Shown piece after piece: positions 46,218-57,863 of a stretch of DNA of 60,000 nt (the stretch's first letter is position 1; each line of letters opens with the position of its first letter). The notes under the pieces were generated by a model, which saw only the letters and a program-made list of their open reading frames with translations, searched no databases and had not been told where the DNA came from. Location: assembly GCF_030272615.1 (NCBI RefSeq), contig NC_081405.1, forward strand, positions 476,993,508-477,053,507, given 5' to 3'. The stretch is from Cryptomeria japonica (Eukaryota; Streptophyta; Pinopsida; Cupressales; Cupressaceae). A program made the translations under genes and the position numbers.

Positions 46218-47616
46218 TGTAGACACCTAAAAATGTCTCATTGATCATGTACTAATTATTCCTCTAATTGATTAAATAATCTTTATTATTTAATTAAATT
46301 AATTAATCTATTTCTTCTAATTTCATATTTCCTCATCTTATTAATTATTCTATTTCTTATTCTTTCATCATTTAATCATTTTAATCATTTTCTAGATATT
46401 AATTAAATATTTATTATTTAATTAATTATGATTAATTCCCCAATTTAAATAATCTTTATTATTTAAATAAGCTAATTATTCTATTTCTTATTCTTTCATC
46501 ATTTAATCATTTTAATTATTTTCAAAATATTAATTAAATATTTATTATTTAATTAATTATGGTTAATTCCCCAATTTAAATAATCTTTATTATTTAAATA
46601 AATTAATTTTCAATTTCTATCTCTAATTATCTAATCATTCAACCCTTTTCTAAGTATTAATTAAATATTTATTATTTAATTAATTATTATTTAATCCTTT
46701 AATTTAAATAATCTTTATTATTTAATTAAATTCCATTTCTAAATAATCAAATAGTTTCTTTAAATTTGTTAATTAACTAATTAATTCTTCAATTCCAAAT
46801 CCCCAAATTCAAATTTCATTTAATTTCATGTTCTTCTAATTTCTTCCAAATTCAAATACATGTGCATGATTTCAAAATCCAAATTGAAAATCAAAGTCAA
46901 GTTCTAAATATATTCAAATACTAAATTGAATTAATAAATTCAATTATTTGATTAAAATCTCATGCAAAGATTTAATTAATAATCTAAATCTAAATGCAAG
47001 CACGTGCTAAATTAATTAATTCAATCAATTAATTAATTAAATCATTTATCTCTCCAACTTCTATTTCCATCTTTCAGTTAGCTTTTTCTAAATTAAGCTC
47101 TCTGTGTCATCTTCTTTATTTCCACCAATCATTCTTTTTCTTCCTTCAGTCAACTTTTTCTCAATCATTTGACTCAATTAATCTATTCCATCTATTGAGT
47201 TTCACTCGTACAATAAGCAGTTCAACTATCAATTTTCATTTGAGCTCACCTGAGTTCACACCTCTTGATCAATTTGTTCCACCTTTCAATCAATCTTCTC
47301 CAATTTTCTATAAATTGAGCATCCAATCTCCATTTTCAACAATCACGAACTTTGAATCTTTGTGTCACTTGTAGGTTACCAACACAATATCTGAGAGACA
47401 TCATACCATGAAGAGGAGAAGAGCAGTGGAAGTTCTATGCATTCATGAAATAGGGAGTTTTTTATTTGATTTGATGATTTATAATTCCTATTTCTTAGTT
47501 GCATTATTTCATTGTATTGTTTGTTAAATTCTTTGATTAGAAGGGATTTGTGATTTCCCTTGTTTCTAATTGATTACTTTGTTGCTAATAGAAGATGAAT
47601 TTTACATGCTATCACA
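46218..47616 (+). repeat. 3' LTR of G2
   Basis: Matches 38074-39461 with few differences, including small indels in the AT-rich array. Ends TGTAGACACC and GCTATCACA. Confidence 0.9.
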
Positions 47617-47621
47617 TTATC

Positions 47622-50353
47622 AATGGCCTTAAATGCTAAGGCGTTGCAATCTATGATCCTCTTTATTGAATCCAAAATTACATATGTCACATTAGTAGGT
47701 CTATAATCCATGGTGGAAGTTCTAGGCAGAGTGTGATGTTATGCAGTTGGTTTCTTCTCTTCTCCGGATTCCTTAGCCACTTCTGCTATCTTGCTTCCAT
47801 CATTGACCTCTTCTTTATTCACTATTTCTTCCTTTTGCTCACTCTGTTTTTCAACTTTATTTTCATCTTTACTGTCATCTTTACTGTCTTCCTTGCTAAT
47901 TGTTGGTTTAGCTATACTCTTTTCTTGTGCTTTTTTTTTTTTTACTGCTTCTTCTTGTGCTACTACTAGTTTCTCAATGTTAGGTTGAGTATCATCAGGA
48001 ATGGTATCAGGTTTCTTAACTTCACCTAGTCTCTCAATGTTCTAAGAGTCAACAGTGTTTATTGATGACTCAAAGACCTCAACATTTGTAGCTTCAGTTA
48101 TCTTAACCTCTACAGTTTCCTTATCCATGACAATATTGAAATCCTATGTGTTCACATACTTGGTAAAAAGAATTTCAAATTTCGGATTACTGTCATCTTG
48201 TGTTATTTACTCTTCCTTCTCTTTAGTTTGACTATCAAGTTATGTTAGTATCTCTATAGTTATTGGTGAGGTGTCCTGTGCTGGTGGAGGAAGGTTATCC
48301 TTGACCATGATATCAAGTACACTGCCAATTTTACGTTTACCTTTATCCTTTTGGTATACCTTTGCAAAAGACATCCATTTTTTGTCTTTCCTTTTCTTCT
48401 TTCTTCTCTATTTCCAAAAAAAAAAAAATCCCACTTATCTGCCATTTCATCTGCAATCTGCTTAGCTCTTCTTTCCATAAGGCTAACCTGCTAGTGACCA
48501 CTCACAAAAACTATTCTATTTTCCTCTTATATTAAGTCATCAATTTCCTATTTGGAGTTTACAAGATGCACAACAAGTAGAGCCATTACCTTTAATTTCT
48601 TGTCTAATTCCAATACAGACATTCTCTTAGCCTCTAACCTCAAGTATAAATCATTTGGCAACTCATCTACAACTTCAATATGAACTTTCTTGTAGATATC
48701 AAGATGTAAAATAATGCTTTCCTCTATGTTGTCCTTATCTGAATCCTTGAAAGAATGATAAAGTTTATTTACATTATTGAGGTTACCTTCTTGTGTGATT
48801 TCATTGACCATCTCTTCTGGTATAAGAGTATCTGGTGCCTTAGGTTCTAGTTTCTTCTTTGGAGTTACTTTCTTCTTCTGACCACTAGGCTCTCTTATAG
48901 CCTGTTCTTTCTTCCTTAGAGTTCTTGACTTCTTGGGAGATGGAGTAGGTGTCAGTGAAGATTTTCTTTTCTTCCTATCCACTCTCTTGAATTCAGTTGC
49001 CCTATCACTGTCAGAATCAGATGTAGTAGCTACAAGTGAAATGTGAGCTACTGGTTCCTATTCTGATTGTCTTTTTACTCTAGCAGCAATACTACTGATA
49101 TTCATAAGTCCTTTCATCACCTTCTTAACCACTTTTAAAGAATCTTTCATTAGATTTTCTCTTCTCTTTCTTTGTTTCTGCATGTCTACATCCTTCTCTA
49201 TTATTTCAGCATTACCAAAAATTTCTTATGATGGTTTCGATGGAGCATCTAAGAGTATTTTAGCATAAGAGTCTTAGATTTGAGAATCCACCTCATATCC
49301 CATCTCTGTAATCCAAACAATTCTCGATCTAATTGCCTCCATCCAAATTTCATATCTTTTTACTACAAAGCATATTTGTTTGTCATATTTATCTACGATG
49401 CTCTATGGAATCCTTTCCCTCTATTTCATTTTGGTTTGGAATTTCTTGAAGTAATATTTTATCAATTCATCACTATTAGCTCCCATATCGGTAATTGCCT
49501 CTTTTATCTATTTTCCAACAGAAATATCATAGGCAAATTCTTTGTGACCAATAACGGGGATCTCTTTTGAAAAGTAAAGCATTAAACACACTAACAAACT
49601 TCCAAATTTGAAGGTTGTTTTCTTATCACCTTTGATTTTATCCAAATTCTCTATCAATTCATCCTTTAACCATTCGCAGATGTCAATTTTAGCATTGTTT
49701 ATAATCATCTCATTTGCACTATGAATGCATGAACTTGATATAGAATTCAATCTATTTGTATGACCAGCTTTATATCCAATAACCATGCTAGAAAATTTAA
49801 CATTTTTATCCTTTATGTCATTGATCCTAAGTGACCAGTTGTCATATGTAGCTTTGGTTAAGCTCACAACCTCTTTGTTAGGGGTTTTCTTCTTCTTGTC
49901 AGGTCTAGTACCGGTGGAGGGTAAACTAGTAACAACCCTGATAACTTCCTTGGTAATCTTAAAAACTGAGTCCAACCACATAAATTCACCATAAACCTTG
50001 CTAAGGTCATAGTGGATGACTTCATTTGAGAATCGTGACATATGGAGGATATCTATGAAACCTAAATCCTCAACTACCTTATGTTTTGGTTTCACTACCC
50101 TATTCTTGTCAGTGATTACATTCATGTACATGTTCATCAAATCTTTAGATCCTAAACTTTCTATGTTGCAATGTATGTATGCCCTAGGGTCTTTAGTAAA
50201 CGTGACTCCCTTCGGAATTCTATAAAATGCACCAATAGAATCATCTTGTTTTTCTATCTTAGGAATGATCTTGAAAACTGGTCTAGGTCATTCGGTGTTC
50301 TCCACTATGGTAGGGTTTTCTATGAATTCGGAAACAGAAGATGAAGATGCCAT
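47622..50353 (-). pseudogene. C second frame, N-terminal part: unknown protein
   Basis: I do not recognise the family. The likely start is the ATG at 50353 (MASSSSVSEF), about 290 bases after the gag stop. The first 300 residues look globular: FYRIPKGVTF, DLSKVYGEFMWLDSVFKI, a clean stretch to 49508 ending FAYDISVGK. Next comes a basic segment (KKRKSSLTPTPSPKKSRTL, near 48960) resembling a nuclear localisation signal, then charged helices and an acidic, lysine- and glutamate-rich part near 47800-47950. The frame is kept over most of its length, broken by over a dozen TAG and TAA, a TGA at about 50286 and a frameshift near 48420 in an A-run. It continues at 38073 beyond G2, giving about 1,090 codons in all. 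Confidence 0.6.
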
Positions 50354-50644
50354 TACGAAAGATAAATACCTTTTAACTGAGAAAACCTTGAATACCCTGA
50401 AAAGACCTTTTTTGCTTTTGCCTTTAGAATGCCTTTTCAAAATTTCCCTCTCTTTGAATGCTTGGATGCTTGGTAAGTCAAAATGAGAAGTTACCGAGCC
50501 TTTATAACCAAAAATTAACTTACAACTGCAATAAATGCTTCGCCGGTGAAATAAAAATTCCACACATCTGCTAGTAAATAAGAAATATAACTTCTTACCA
50601 TCAACTAAGGGTAAATGCATGATTTTTAATTTTTTTCCTTACCC

Positions 50645-51769
50645 CTAAGGATTATTCTTAGATGAAGAATCTCTTGCCGATGTAGGATTACCCTGTTCTA
50701 TCAGTGCAGCGATAGATTCATCACTTCTCTGATCTCTCTTCCTAATCTATTGTTTAAAAAATTCTTGCTTGATTTCAGTCACCTTTTCTTTGCCTTTTTC
50801 ATTGGATCCTTTATTGTTCGCCTATACATTCTTTCTTCTACAAAATTTTGCAATATGCCCAATCTTGTTACATGCATAACAAGTTACATTATTTCTCTGA
50901 ATAGCCTTTCCATAACCTTGACTGGTTTGAGTTCTGCATTGATTAGATAAATGTCCAAATCTACCACAAACATAACATTTCACATTCATTCTGCAATTGT
51001 CTAAGTTATGACCATTTTTATTGCATTTGGAACATTAATTGGTAGGTAAGTTTGTATTCTAATTATTCCTAAATCTGCACTGATTTTCCCTATGATCAAA
51101 TTTGTTGCAATTAAAACATTTCCCATTAAATTTATAAGCATTAGGTTTCCTTACTGGTTTGCTATGATCATGATTGTTTGCAGTCCTAAAACTTTGTCCA
51201 TGTTCAAATCCAAGTCCAGCAGTTTCTCCATCAGGTTTCTGACTTTTCAGCATATCACCAAGATTATCTGAACTCTTCTTGAATTTGACTTTGTATTCAT
51301 TTGCAGTGACCAATTCACCTTCCAAAGTGCTAACTTGTCTCAAAAGTTCCTCTTTGTCATGTTGTATATGAATCAAATTAGTTTTAAGCATATCATTTTC
51401 ATAACTAAGCCTTTGAGATTCATCTGATCTTTCATTAATTATTCTTGCCAAATCTTCCTCATTCCTATTTCTATCTTCAATATCATTGCATAGTCTCATG
51501 GTTGAATCTTGCATTTCATTCTTCATGTTACAATTCTCTTGTCTCAATTTCTCTGCAATATCTCTGAGAGTTTCTTTTTCTTCATCATCTTGATTTTGCA
51601 ATTGCACATGTAATTACTTTCTCTTATTCTTTCCTCTAACCAGGTTATCTTGAAGTGCTTTGATGAATTCCCAAGCAGTTCTGAGTTCATATTCTATTTT
51701 GATATTCTTCAATTTTTCTGCATCAAAATCTTCAAGAGCTCCTTCCAACTGTTGTCTCAAACTTTCCAT
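50645..51769 (-). pseudogene. C gag: coiled coil plus four CCHC zinc knuckles
   Basis: The ATG at 51769 (MESLRQQLEG) opens a coiled coil of about 190 residues (51769-51180), then PNAYKFNGK and four knuckles of the form C-x2-C-x4-H-x4-C: CFNCNKFDHRENQC, CSKCNKNGHNLDNC, CYVCGRFGHLSNQC and CYACNKIGHIAKFC (about 51125 to 50840). Basic residues follow and a TAG at 50645. In-frame stops between the knuckles and near 51608. Copia gag normally has one knuckle; four suggest strong nucleic-acid binding. The coiled coil is homologous to H's gag. No capsid core motif is seen. Confidence 0.75.
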
Positions 51770-51824
51770 CAGCACTGGTTTCAGAACCTTTCTCAAGTTT
51801 TTAAGCTTCTGTAAATATGGGACC

Positions 51825-51837
51825 AGACTCTGATACA
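51825..51837 (-). promoter_or_regulatory. Primer-binding site of element C (tRNA-Met type)
   Basis: On the reverse strand TTGTATCAGAGTC starts 3 bases after the LTR end and resembles TGGTATCAGAGC. This orients element C. Confidence 0.7.
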
Positions 51838-51840
51838 AAT

Positions 51841-52329
51841 TGTTAGATACTTGATTAGTCCCAACGACACTGAGAGGGGGGTTGAATCAATGTCTAATCA
51901 GTTTTTGAAAGATTTAAACTTGTTTGCAACTTTACAACCCAAATTAATATACTGATAAACAAGCAATAATGCAATAAAGAGAAATAACACTATAACCATC
52001 AATTCACACCATAACACAAATATTTTGGGTGAGGAAACCCAGTAGTGGAAAAACCGTGGTGGGATTTGTGACCCACAATATTTACTCACTAGCCAATACA
52101 AATAAATATTACTTATACAATAGGGGCCTGCACATGTAGGAAGGCCAATAGCCTAGAGCTTACTACTCAATCACAAAAAGGAGTCACACTGAATACAAAA
52201 TTGGATGATTAAATCCAATGACAATGTACTGCTCAAAATAGCATCTGCAATGCTAGATTCAGTACCGGTTTAAGCTCTGTTAGATACCTTTGCCATAAAC
52301 CTTGCTTCGCAATGTTATGCTCTTATTCG
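51841..52329 (-). repeat. 5' LTR of element C, truncated by G3
   Basis: Matches 36319-36809. Both copies read TCTTATTCG up to the break, after which this copy changes to TGTAATACCC, the start of G3. Confidence 0.85.
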
Positions 52330-53479
52330 TGTAATACCCTAGAATTGGTCATCTAAACCATGGGCCCCTAATCTTGACAACATCACCAAGGTCCTAACCA
52401 AAGGCAATTAAATCAATCTTGAGCACATTATTAATTCTTCAAATCATCAAATATCACATGGAAAATCAACTACTCAATATTAATTAAATATTTATTTAAT
52501 TAATCAAATCATTTCCAATAAGATCATTTTGATCAATTATCCCATTTTAATTTATTAAATATCCTTTCATATTTAATTAATTAATAAATTTGCCATTCAA
52601 TCATGTAAAAAGGATTAATCTATTACAAAAGATGAATTAATTTATTACAAAGAGTTGAATTGAAAATAAAACAAAAAGAATTGAATTGGGAGAGAAATCA
52701 AACTTGAGATATTATTTCTTTTTCTAAATTTAGAACTTGAAATCGGAAAAGCAATTTAATTGAATTATTGAATTATTCTCTAAAATTGAAACTCAAAGTT
52801 TTTTAGAAAAAGAAGTTCAGTTGCATTGAAAAGAGCTTTTTCTTGAATAAATCAAATATATGCATGGAATTATCTATTTTCATCATATATGCATGGAATT
52901 AATTTATTATTATTTTCCAATGCAACTTGGACTTCTAATTTGAATGCATTTCAATTAAACTATAATTGGAATCTATCTCAAGGTTAACTGAATCTGATTT
53001 CTCAATTATTTTCAATTAATCCAAAATTGAGCTTTTTCTCTTGTGATTCTCTATAAATTCAGTCTTCATCTCTCATTCCAATTCACCCTAGAGATTTTTT
53101 AGAACACGCTTGGAGATTATTATCATGCTAATTTCACTCCGGAGACATTGAAGATTATTGTGCTTTTTAGATTGTTTGCATCCATTTTACATCCATTATT
53201 GATTGCATCCATTGTTGCTTGAATTGATTATATGCTTGAATTATTCATCCATCTTGCATCCATATAGCTTAATATCATATAGATTAAATCCTTCATCTTG
53301 GTGTAGTCTAGTCACTGGTATTGCTTATAAAAATCAGAGAGCAATCTTATACTCGCATCTTTTAGAAGGCAATTGGTCACTTTGCTATGGTTTATTACTT
53401 ATTGATTACTAACCATGCATATAATGACTTAATTGAAGTGTTGTGCTTCCAACTACAGGTTCACTTTTTCACACATACA
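52330..53479 (+). repeat. 5' LTR of G3
   Basis: Begins TGTAATACCC at the break in C's LTR and ends CACATACA, 4 bases before the primer site. TATAAATT at 53052-53059 is a probable TATA box. The right end is inferred from the primer site, as no second copy is in the window. Confidence 0.75.
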
Positions 53480-53483
53480 TATC

Positions 53484-53503
53484 TGGCACCCACCGTGGGG
53501 CTC
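53484..53503 (+). promoter_or_regulatory. Primer-binding site of G3, tRNA-Lys type
   Basis: TGGCACCCACCGTGGGGCTC, followed by GAA, fits the 3' end of plant tRNA-Lys (CCCACGGTGGGCGCCA) with one G-to-A change in a former CpG. Confidence 0.8.
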
Positions 53504-53589
53504 GAAGACTACACTTTTTCGGCCTCTAAGACTAACCACTTTTTTATGTTATTTTCCAGATTTAAGATTTTTTGGTTTTTTTTCGTCCG

Positions 53590-55390
53590 TACATCTTGTA
53601 CGACAATTTTTAAAGGCTGAAAATGAAAAACTACAAGTGTCGCACAAATTGCAAATATCCTCTATCGTACAAGCAAAAATCCTCTATCGTATGAGCAGAC
53701 ATCATCAACAATCTTCTTTCGTACGATACTACATCATGTCTCGTACGAGTCAAGTGTCTGTCGTATGATTCTGTATTTTCTGGTAAAAAAGGCAAATTTC
53801 ATAATTTTTTCATTTCTGATTGATTATTTTGATGACTGACCCAGACTATTTATTTGTTTATTTCAAAAAATTTCACAGCCTAACTAGTTTTTGCAGAATG
53901 CTTGTTGAAGAGTATGCTTGTCACACAAAGACAATATGACTATTATTTCGTTGTCTTTGCAGGTTGCCTAAGGATAATTGACTAAACATCATGTATTCTT
54001 TAAATTCATTTTTAGAAACCTAACTTGCTATCTCGTTAAAGAACAAATTTGTCTTTTGTGTTTTATAAAAATCTGGGAGATAGGAGAGTATGCTCTTGTC
54101 TTTTTCTAGACAATCAGAAATCCAGACCCTTGAAGCTTTTTCTTTGTTTGAGATTTGTACATCTTTAGCAGGCCTACCCTCCCGAGGGGTTGAAAAACTC
54201 TTAAAGCCGTTATGGCCAGTGTGAGGGGAATGACCTAAGTGGGAATGGCTAAATGCCAAGTACTCCAACCCACTATACAATAAATGTGATTTTGATAAAA
54301 ATCAAGTCAACGACAGTGCTCGAGAATAGCTCTCCTTCGTACCTTCAGGTATATTAAACCTTGGTTTTCAAGGCTGAGAGACCTCTTAATTGAGTTTATA
54401 CCTCAACACACCAAATGGATCCTTGACTAAATCCAATTTAAAATTAGAAGCTACCCGGTTCACCTCCGAAAGGGGGATAATCTTTGTGCAAGAGAGATAG
54501 TAACTCTCCCAAGATACTTGTCATTTCGTGCCCCCATTAGCGTTTGGAGTCAGATAATACAGCATTGAGAATCCATTGCGTGAGACTCAGTGGTCGTATT
54601 CTAATTAGCTATTGGGTGTGTACCTGAGTCTACAAGCAAAGGTTTTCTTTCCTCACCAAATTCCTTAGGGTTTGCATGTTGTGATTGGAGTCACTATACA
54701 TACTACTTGTTTTCTGTGTTTTCATCCCTGAAACAAAAACTGAAATACCAAAAATTGGTGAAGACCAGAAACAACTCAGTGAGTCGAAACTCTGTTCGTG
54801 TCAGAAAATAGTCCATCCTAAGTTGAAACTCTGTTTGTGTCAGAAACTAGTCCATCCTAAGTCAAAAAACTATCTATGTCAGAAACTAGTCCATCCTAAG
54901 TCGAAACTCTGTCCGTGTCAGAAACTAGTCCATCTTTAGTCGAAACTCTGTCCATGTCAAAAACTAGTCCATCCTAAGTTGGAAATCTGTCTATGTCAAA
55001 AACTAGTTTATACTGGTCAAAAATTAGTCCATCTAAGAATTAGTCATACTCAATTATCATACTTAGCAATCGGAAAAACTCAAAATTTCCAGGCTCTGTC
55101 ATGTGAACAGTCATACAAGTCTGATAATCCATCGTGCTACACCAGGTCCTGTGTCGTATGAGTCTACTAATTTGTCATCCTATACCAGATTATTTATCAT
55201 ACGAGTCTGAGTCATCTATCATCCTGCAATGTATCCTATCTCGTACAAGACAAAATTGCCCTAAGTCTTTTGTTGTCCTGCACATGCCCATTTGTTGTAT
55301 GGTATGAGGCAACAACTTGTACAAAATGGAACTATTATCATCCTATAGCTAAATTATCATTTGGTCCAAAAAATACTGTCGTACGAGTCT
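53590..55390 (+). repeat. Scattered TCGTACGA-type palindromes in the G3 leader
   Basis: The perfect palindrome TCGTACGA occurs at 53719, 53741 and 55379. Decayed forms (TCGTATGAG, TCGTACAAG, TCATACGAG) fill 53590-53770 and 55090-55390, often as C/TCGTACGAGTC. The changes are mainly C/T or G/A. Confidence 0.7.
54783..55016 (+). repeat. 39-bp tandem repeat, six units, in the G3 leader
   Basis: Units start at 54783, 54822, 54861, 54900, 54939 and 54978, exactly 39 bases apart, each GTCGAAACTCTGT then GTCAGAAACTAGTCCATCCTAA. As 39 is divisible by three the array is open in frame, which explains the repetitive frame KLVHPKSKLC. Confidence 0.9.
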
Positions 55391-55772
55391 CTGGTTTTGT
55401 CAGAATAGTCAAACTTGCCTAAAAATAGCTCACAATGAACATAATACTAGTTATCAATTTTCCAGAGCATAAATAGATCAAGATAGTGTACCTCTACCAT
55501 TTGCGTTGCACGATTTGGTCGATCACCTTTCAGCTAGTTCAATCAACTACCTATCAAATTTTAGTCACTTAGATAACGTCTTATACAGGATAGATCATTC
55601 CTGAAACCAGACTGAATCTTACACTACACTTAGAATCAACTTAGATAATGTCTTAGACAAGATAGACCATTCCTAAAATTAGACTAAATCTCAGTTGTTT
55701 CTCCTAAACAATACTCTAAATAGAACAACTAGTTCTAAAATTGATCTTGACCTCTACATCACAAACAACTTT

Positions 55773-57863
55773 ATGTCACACAAATCCATAAAGATGCCTA
55801 TTCAAACCAGGAGTTCTTGTAAGAAACAAGCGAAAGGCAAAGAACAAACCTTCACCTATCAAGATAATCCATTCTATGTGAAGGATCCACTCACTGACAT
55901 GCCATCGTCATTAGGTGGACCAATTTTTGATGAACCTGAATCTCCCACCATACATGAGACAGGATACAATGATGGAAACAAAAATGACCGTAATATTCCC
56001 CAAAATCATAATGACTCCTCATCATCAAGTGAGACTGACGAAGACGCTAAACCTCCAGAAAAAGAAATCCTTGACTGTCAAAAAGACAAAGACTTTAAAA
56101 AAAAGATGAAAACTATCATGACTCGAGAGAAGGAAGACTATTTCTTAGAACTAGCAAAACAAGGTGCCAAACTTCCTATTGGATATGATGTTCAGACACT
56201 TGTTACTAAAAAGGAAGACTCACCTATACTCATGGTACACAAACAATTACTAGCCTTGTGAATGGAGGTCACAGAACTGAAGAATAAGGACAAGTCCCCA
56301 AAACAATATTCTTTGGAAACAATATGTCCCTTTCCATTTGACAAGAATCTACACATGCCTCCATTTCCTCCATGAGTGGAAATCCCAAAATTTGATAAAT
56401 ATGATGGTACCTTAGATCCTCAAGATCATGTTAGGGAATTTAGTGCTGCTTGTATGGAGTTCATGCACGATCAAACGTACCTCATGCGTCTCTTCCCAAG
56501 GAGTTTAGGGGGTCAAGCAATGGAATGGTTCTCAAGTCTACCCAAAGGAATAAAAACATATGAAGAACTAATCCAAATATTTTTACAACAATACTCATAC
56601 AAAATTCGACATCCTATGACTATGATCGATCTTTGTAATACTCAACAGAAAATAGGGGAACCTCTTCTTACTTTTCTCCAATGTTGGAGAAAGATGTTCT
56701 CTAGGTACCCACGACCTATTCCAGACTCTGAGAAAATGGATATATTTGTCAATAACTTGGTCCCTGAACTAAAATATAGCATAAAAATGCAAGTACACCC
56801 ATCATTTAACAAAATGGTAGATAATGCCATTCGAATGGAAGATGTGCTCATAAAGAAGGGAGATATCACACCTTGGAAAGAAACACAAACATGATCTAGC
56901 TCTAAAGAGAAGAACAAGTATTGGAAATTTTCCAAAGACAACAACAAGAGTGTTGTTAATGATGGAGTAGTAGACACTATCAAAACCAACTCAAAATCCA
57001 CAATATTCAACTTGGCTAGTGGTACACAAGCACTTAAAGCTACTGAGATTGTAGTAGAGAATCCACCAGAGAAAACAAAGGAATTTTTCAAAGAAAAGCC
57101 TTGGCTTTCCAAACCTAAGTGTGATTTTACTCCTCTTGAAGAATCATATGAATCTGCTTTCAAAACTCTATTGGCAAACAACTTGATAACACTACTAGAT
57201 AACTCCAGGCCATATGATCCAGATGTCAAACCAAGATGGTGGAGAGAAAATGAATACTATGACTTCCATTGGAATAAGGGTCATAACATAAACAATTGCA
57301 TGAAGCTAAAACATGAGGTTCAAGATCTCATAGATGCTAGTAAAGTTGTTGGGAATCATCCAACCAATGCTGGTCATAAAGCATTTAAAGACCCTTTTCC
57401 TACTTACAAACAAGGTGATTCCTCAAAGACCAAAGGAGGTGCCAAGGTAAATTATACTTATGCTAGCCAAGACAACATTATCAACATGATTGAGCCTTCA
57501 CACTCGGAATATTGCAATGTGATTATAGTTCAAGATAAACCAAATGAATCACAATATGCAAGAGCTCTGACCTGATCTCAAAAGAAAGTTACCCTCCAAG
57601 GAGATAGTTCTTCCAACCCGGCTCAAGAAACATCAAATCCAATAGCCTTGCCAAAAAAACAAAAGGAATCAACCTTGGACAAATTTAAAAGGTTAACTTC
57701 ATCATCATCCTCTAGATACAGTGTAGTTGAACAGTTAAAAAGGACAAATGCTCAAATTTCAAATTTTGAATTGCTACAACTCTCATCTGCTCACAAGAAA
57801 ATCCTAGACAAAGCATTGCTCACTACCAACATTCCAAAAGATTTAGACACTGATTGGTTTTAG
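55773..57863 (+). pseudogene. G3 gag, broken
   Basis: The start is the ATG at 55773 (MSHKSIKMPIQTRSS); 55794 is an alternative. After an acidic N-terminal part the capsid core reads PKFDKYDGTLDPQDHVREF, QAMEWFSSLPKGIKT and TFLQCWRKMFSRYP (56376-56894). The zinc knuckle region (about 57250) reads YYDFHWNKGHNINNC, so the first cysteine is now tyrosine. The frame is kept throughout; stops are TGA at 56259, 56373, 56892 and 57573 and TAG at 57861, explained by CGA or CAG mutating C to T. Confidence 0.85.

Larger units (their letters stand above)
38074..47616 (+). mobile_element. G2: gypsy-derived, pol-less LTR retrotransposon
   Basis: 9,543 bases with two LTRs of about 1.39 kb, a perfect 5-base target duplication, primer site, polypurine tract, leader repeats and one gag-like region. 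No protease, RT or integrase motif is seen in 39484-46204. Primer site, polypurine tract and 3' repeat array match those of G1, so a G1-like autonomous relative probably moved it. Confidence 0.9.
36319..52329 (-). mobile_element. Element C: pol-less copia-like retrotransposon with two frames
   Basis: Reverse strand: 5' LTR (51841-52329, cut by G3), primer site, gag with four zinc knuckles (51769-50645), a second frame of unknown function (50353 to about 37534, split by G2), polypurine tracts, 3' LTR (36319-37168). No protease, integrase, RT or RNase H motif is present in the roughly 6.5 kb that belong to C. The candidate target sequence on the left is GAGAT (36314-36318); its partner lies outside the window. 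Confidence 0.8.
53504..55772 (+). other. Long untranslated leader of G3
   Basis: Around 54080-54290 it shares phrases with G1's leader (ATCAGAAATCCAGA and CCCACTATA-AATAAA). It contains a 39-base tandem array and scattered CGTACGA motifs. Near gag (55571-55650) GTCTTATACAGGATAGA and GTCTTAGACAAGATAGA form a repeated pair. Frames in it start at TTG and only translate repeats. Confidence 0.6.

Noticed and set aside
47733-47988. Strongly hydrophobic plus-strand frames looking like membrane proteins
   Set aside because: They are the complement of a lysine- and glutamate-rich part of element C's second frame.
54685-54939. Frame with a hydrophobic start and repeated CQKLVHPK units
   Set aside because: It opens at TTG, not ATG, and the repeats come from the 39-bp leader array, whose length is a multiple of three.
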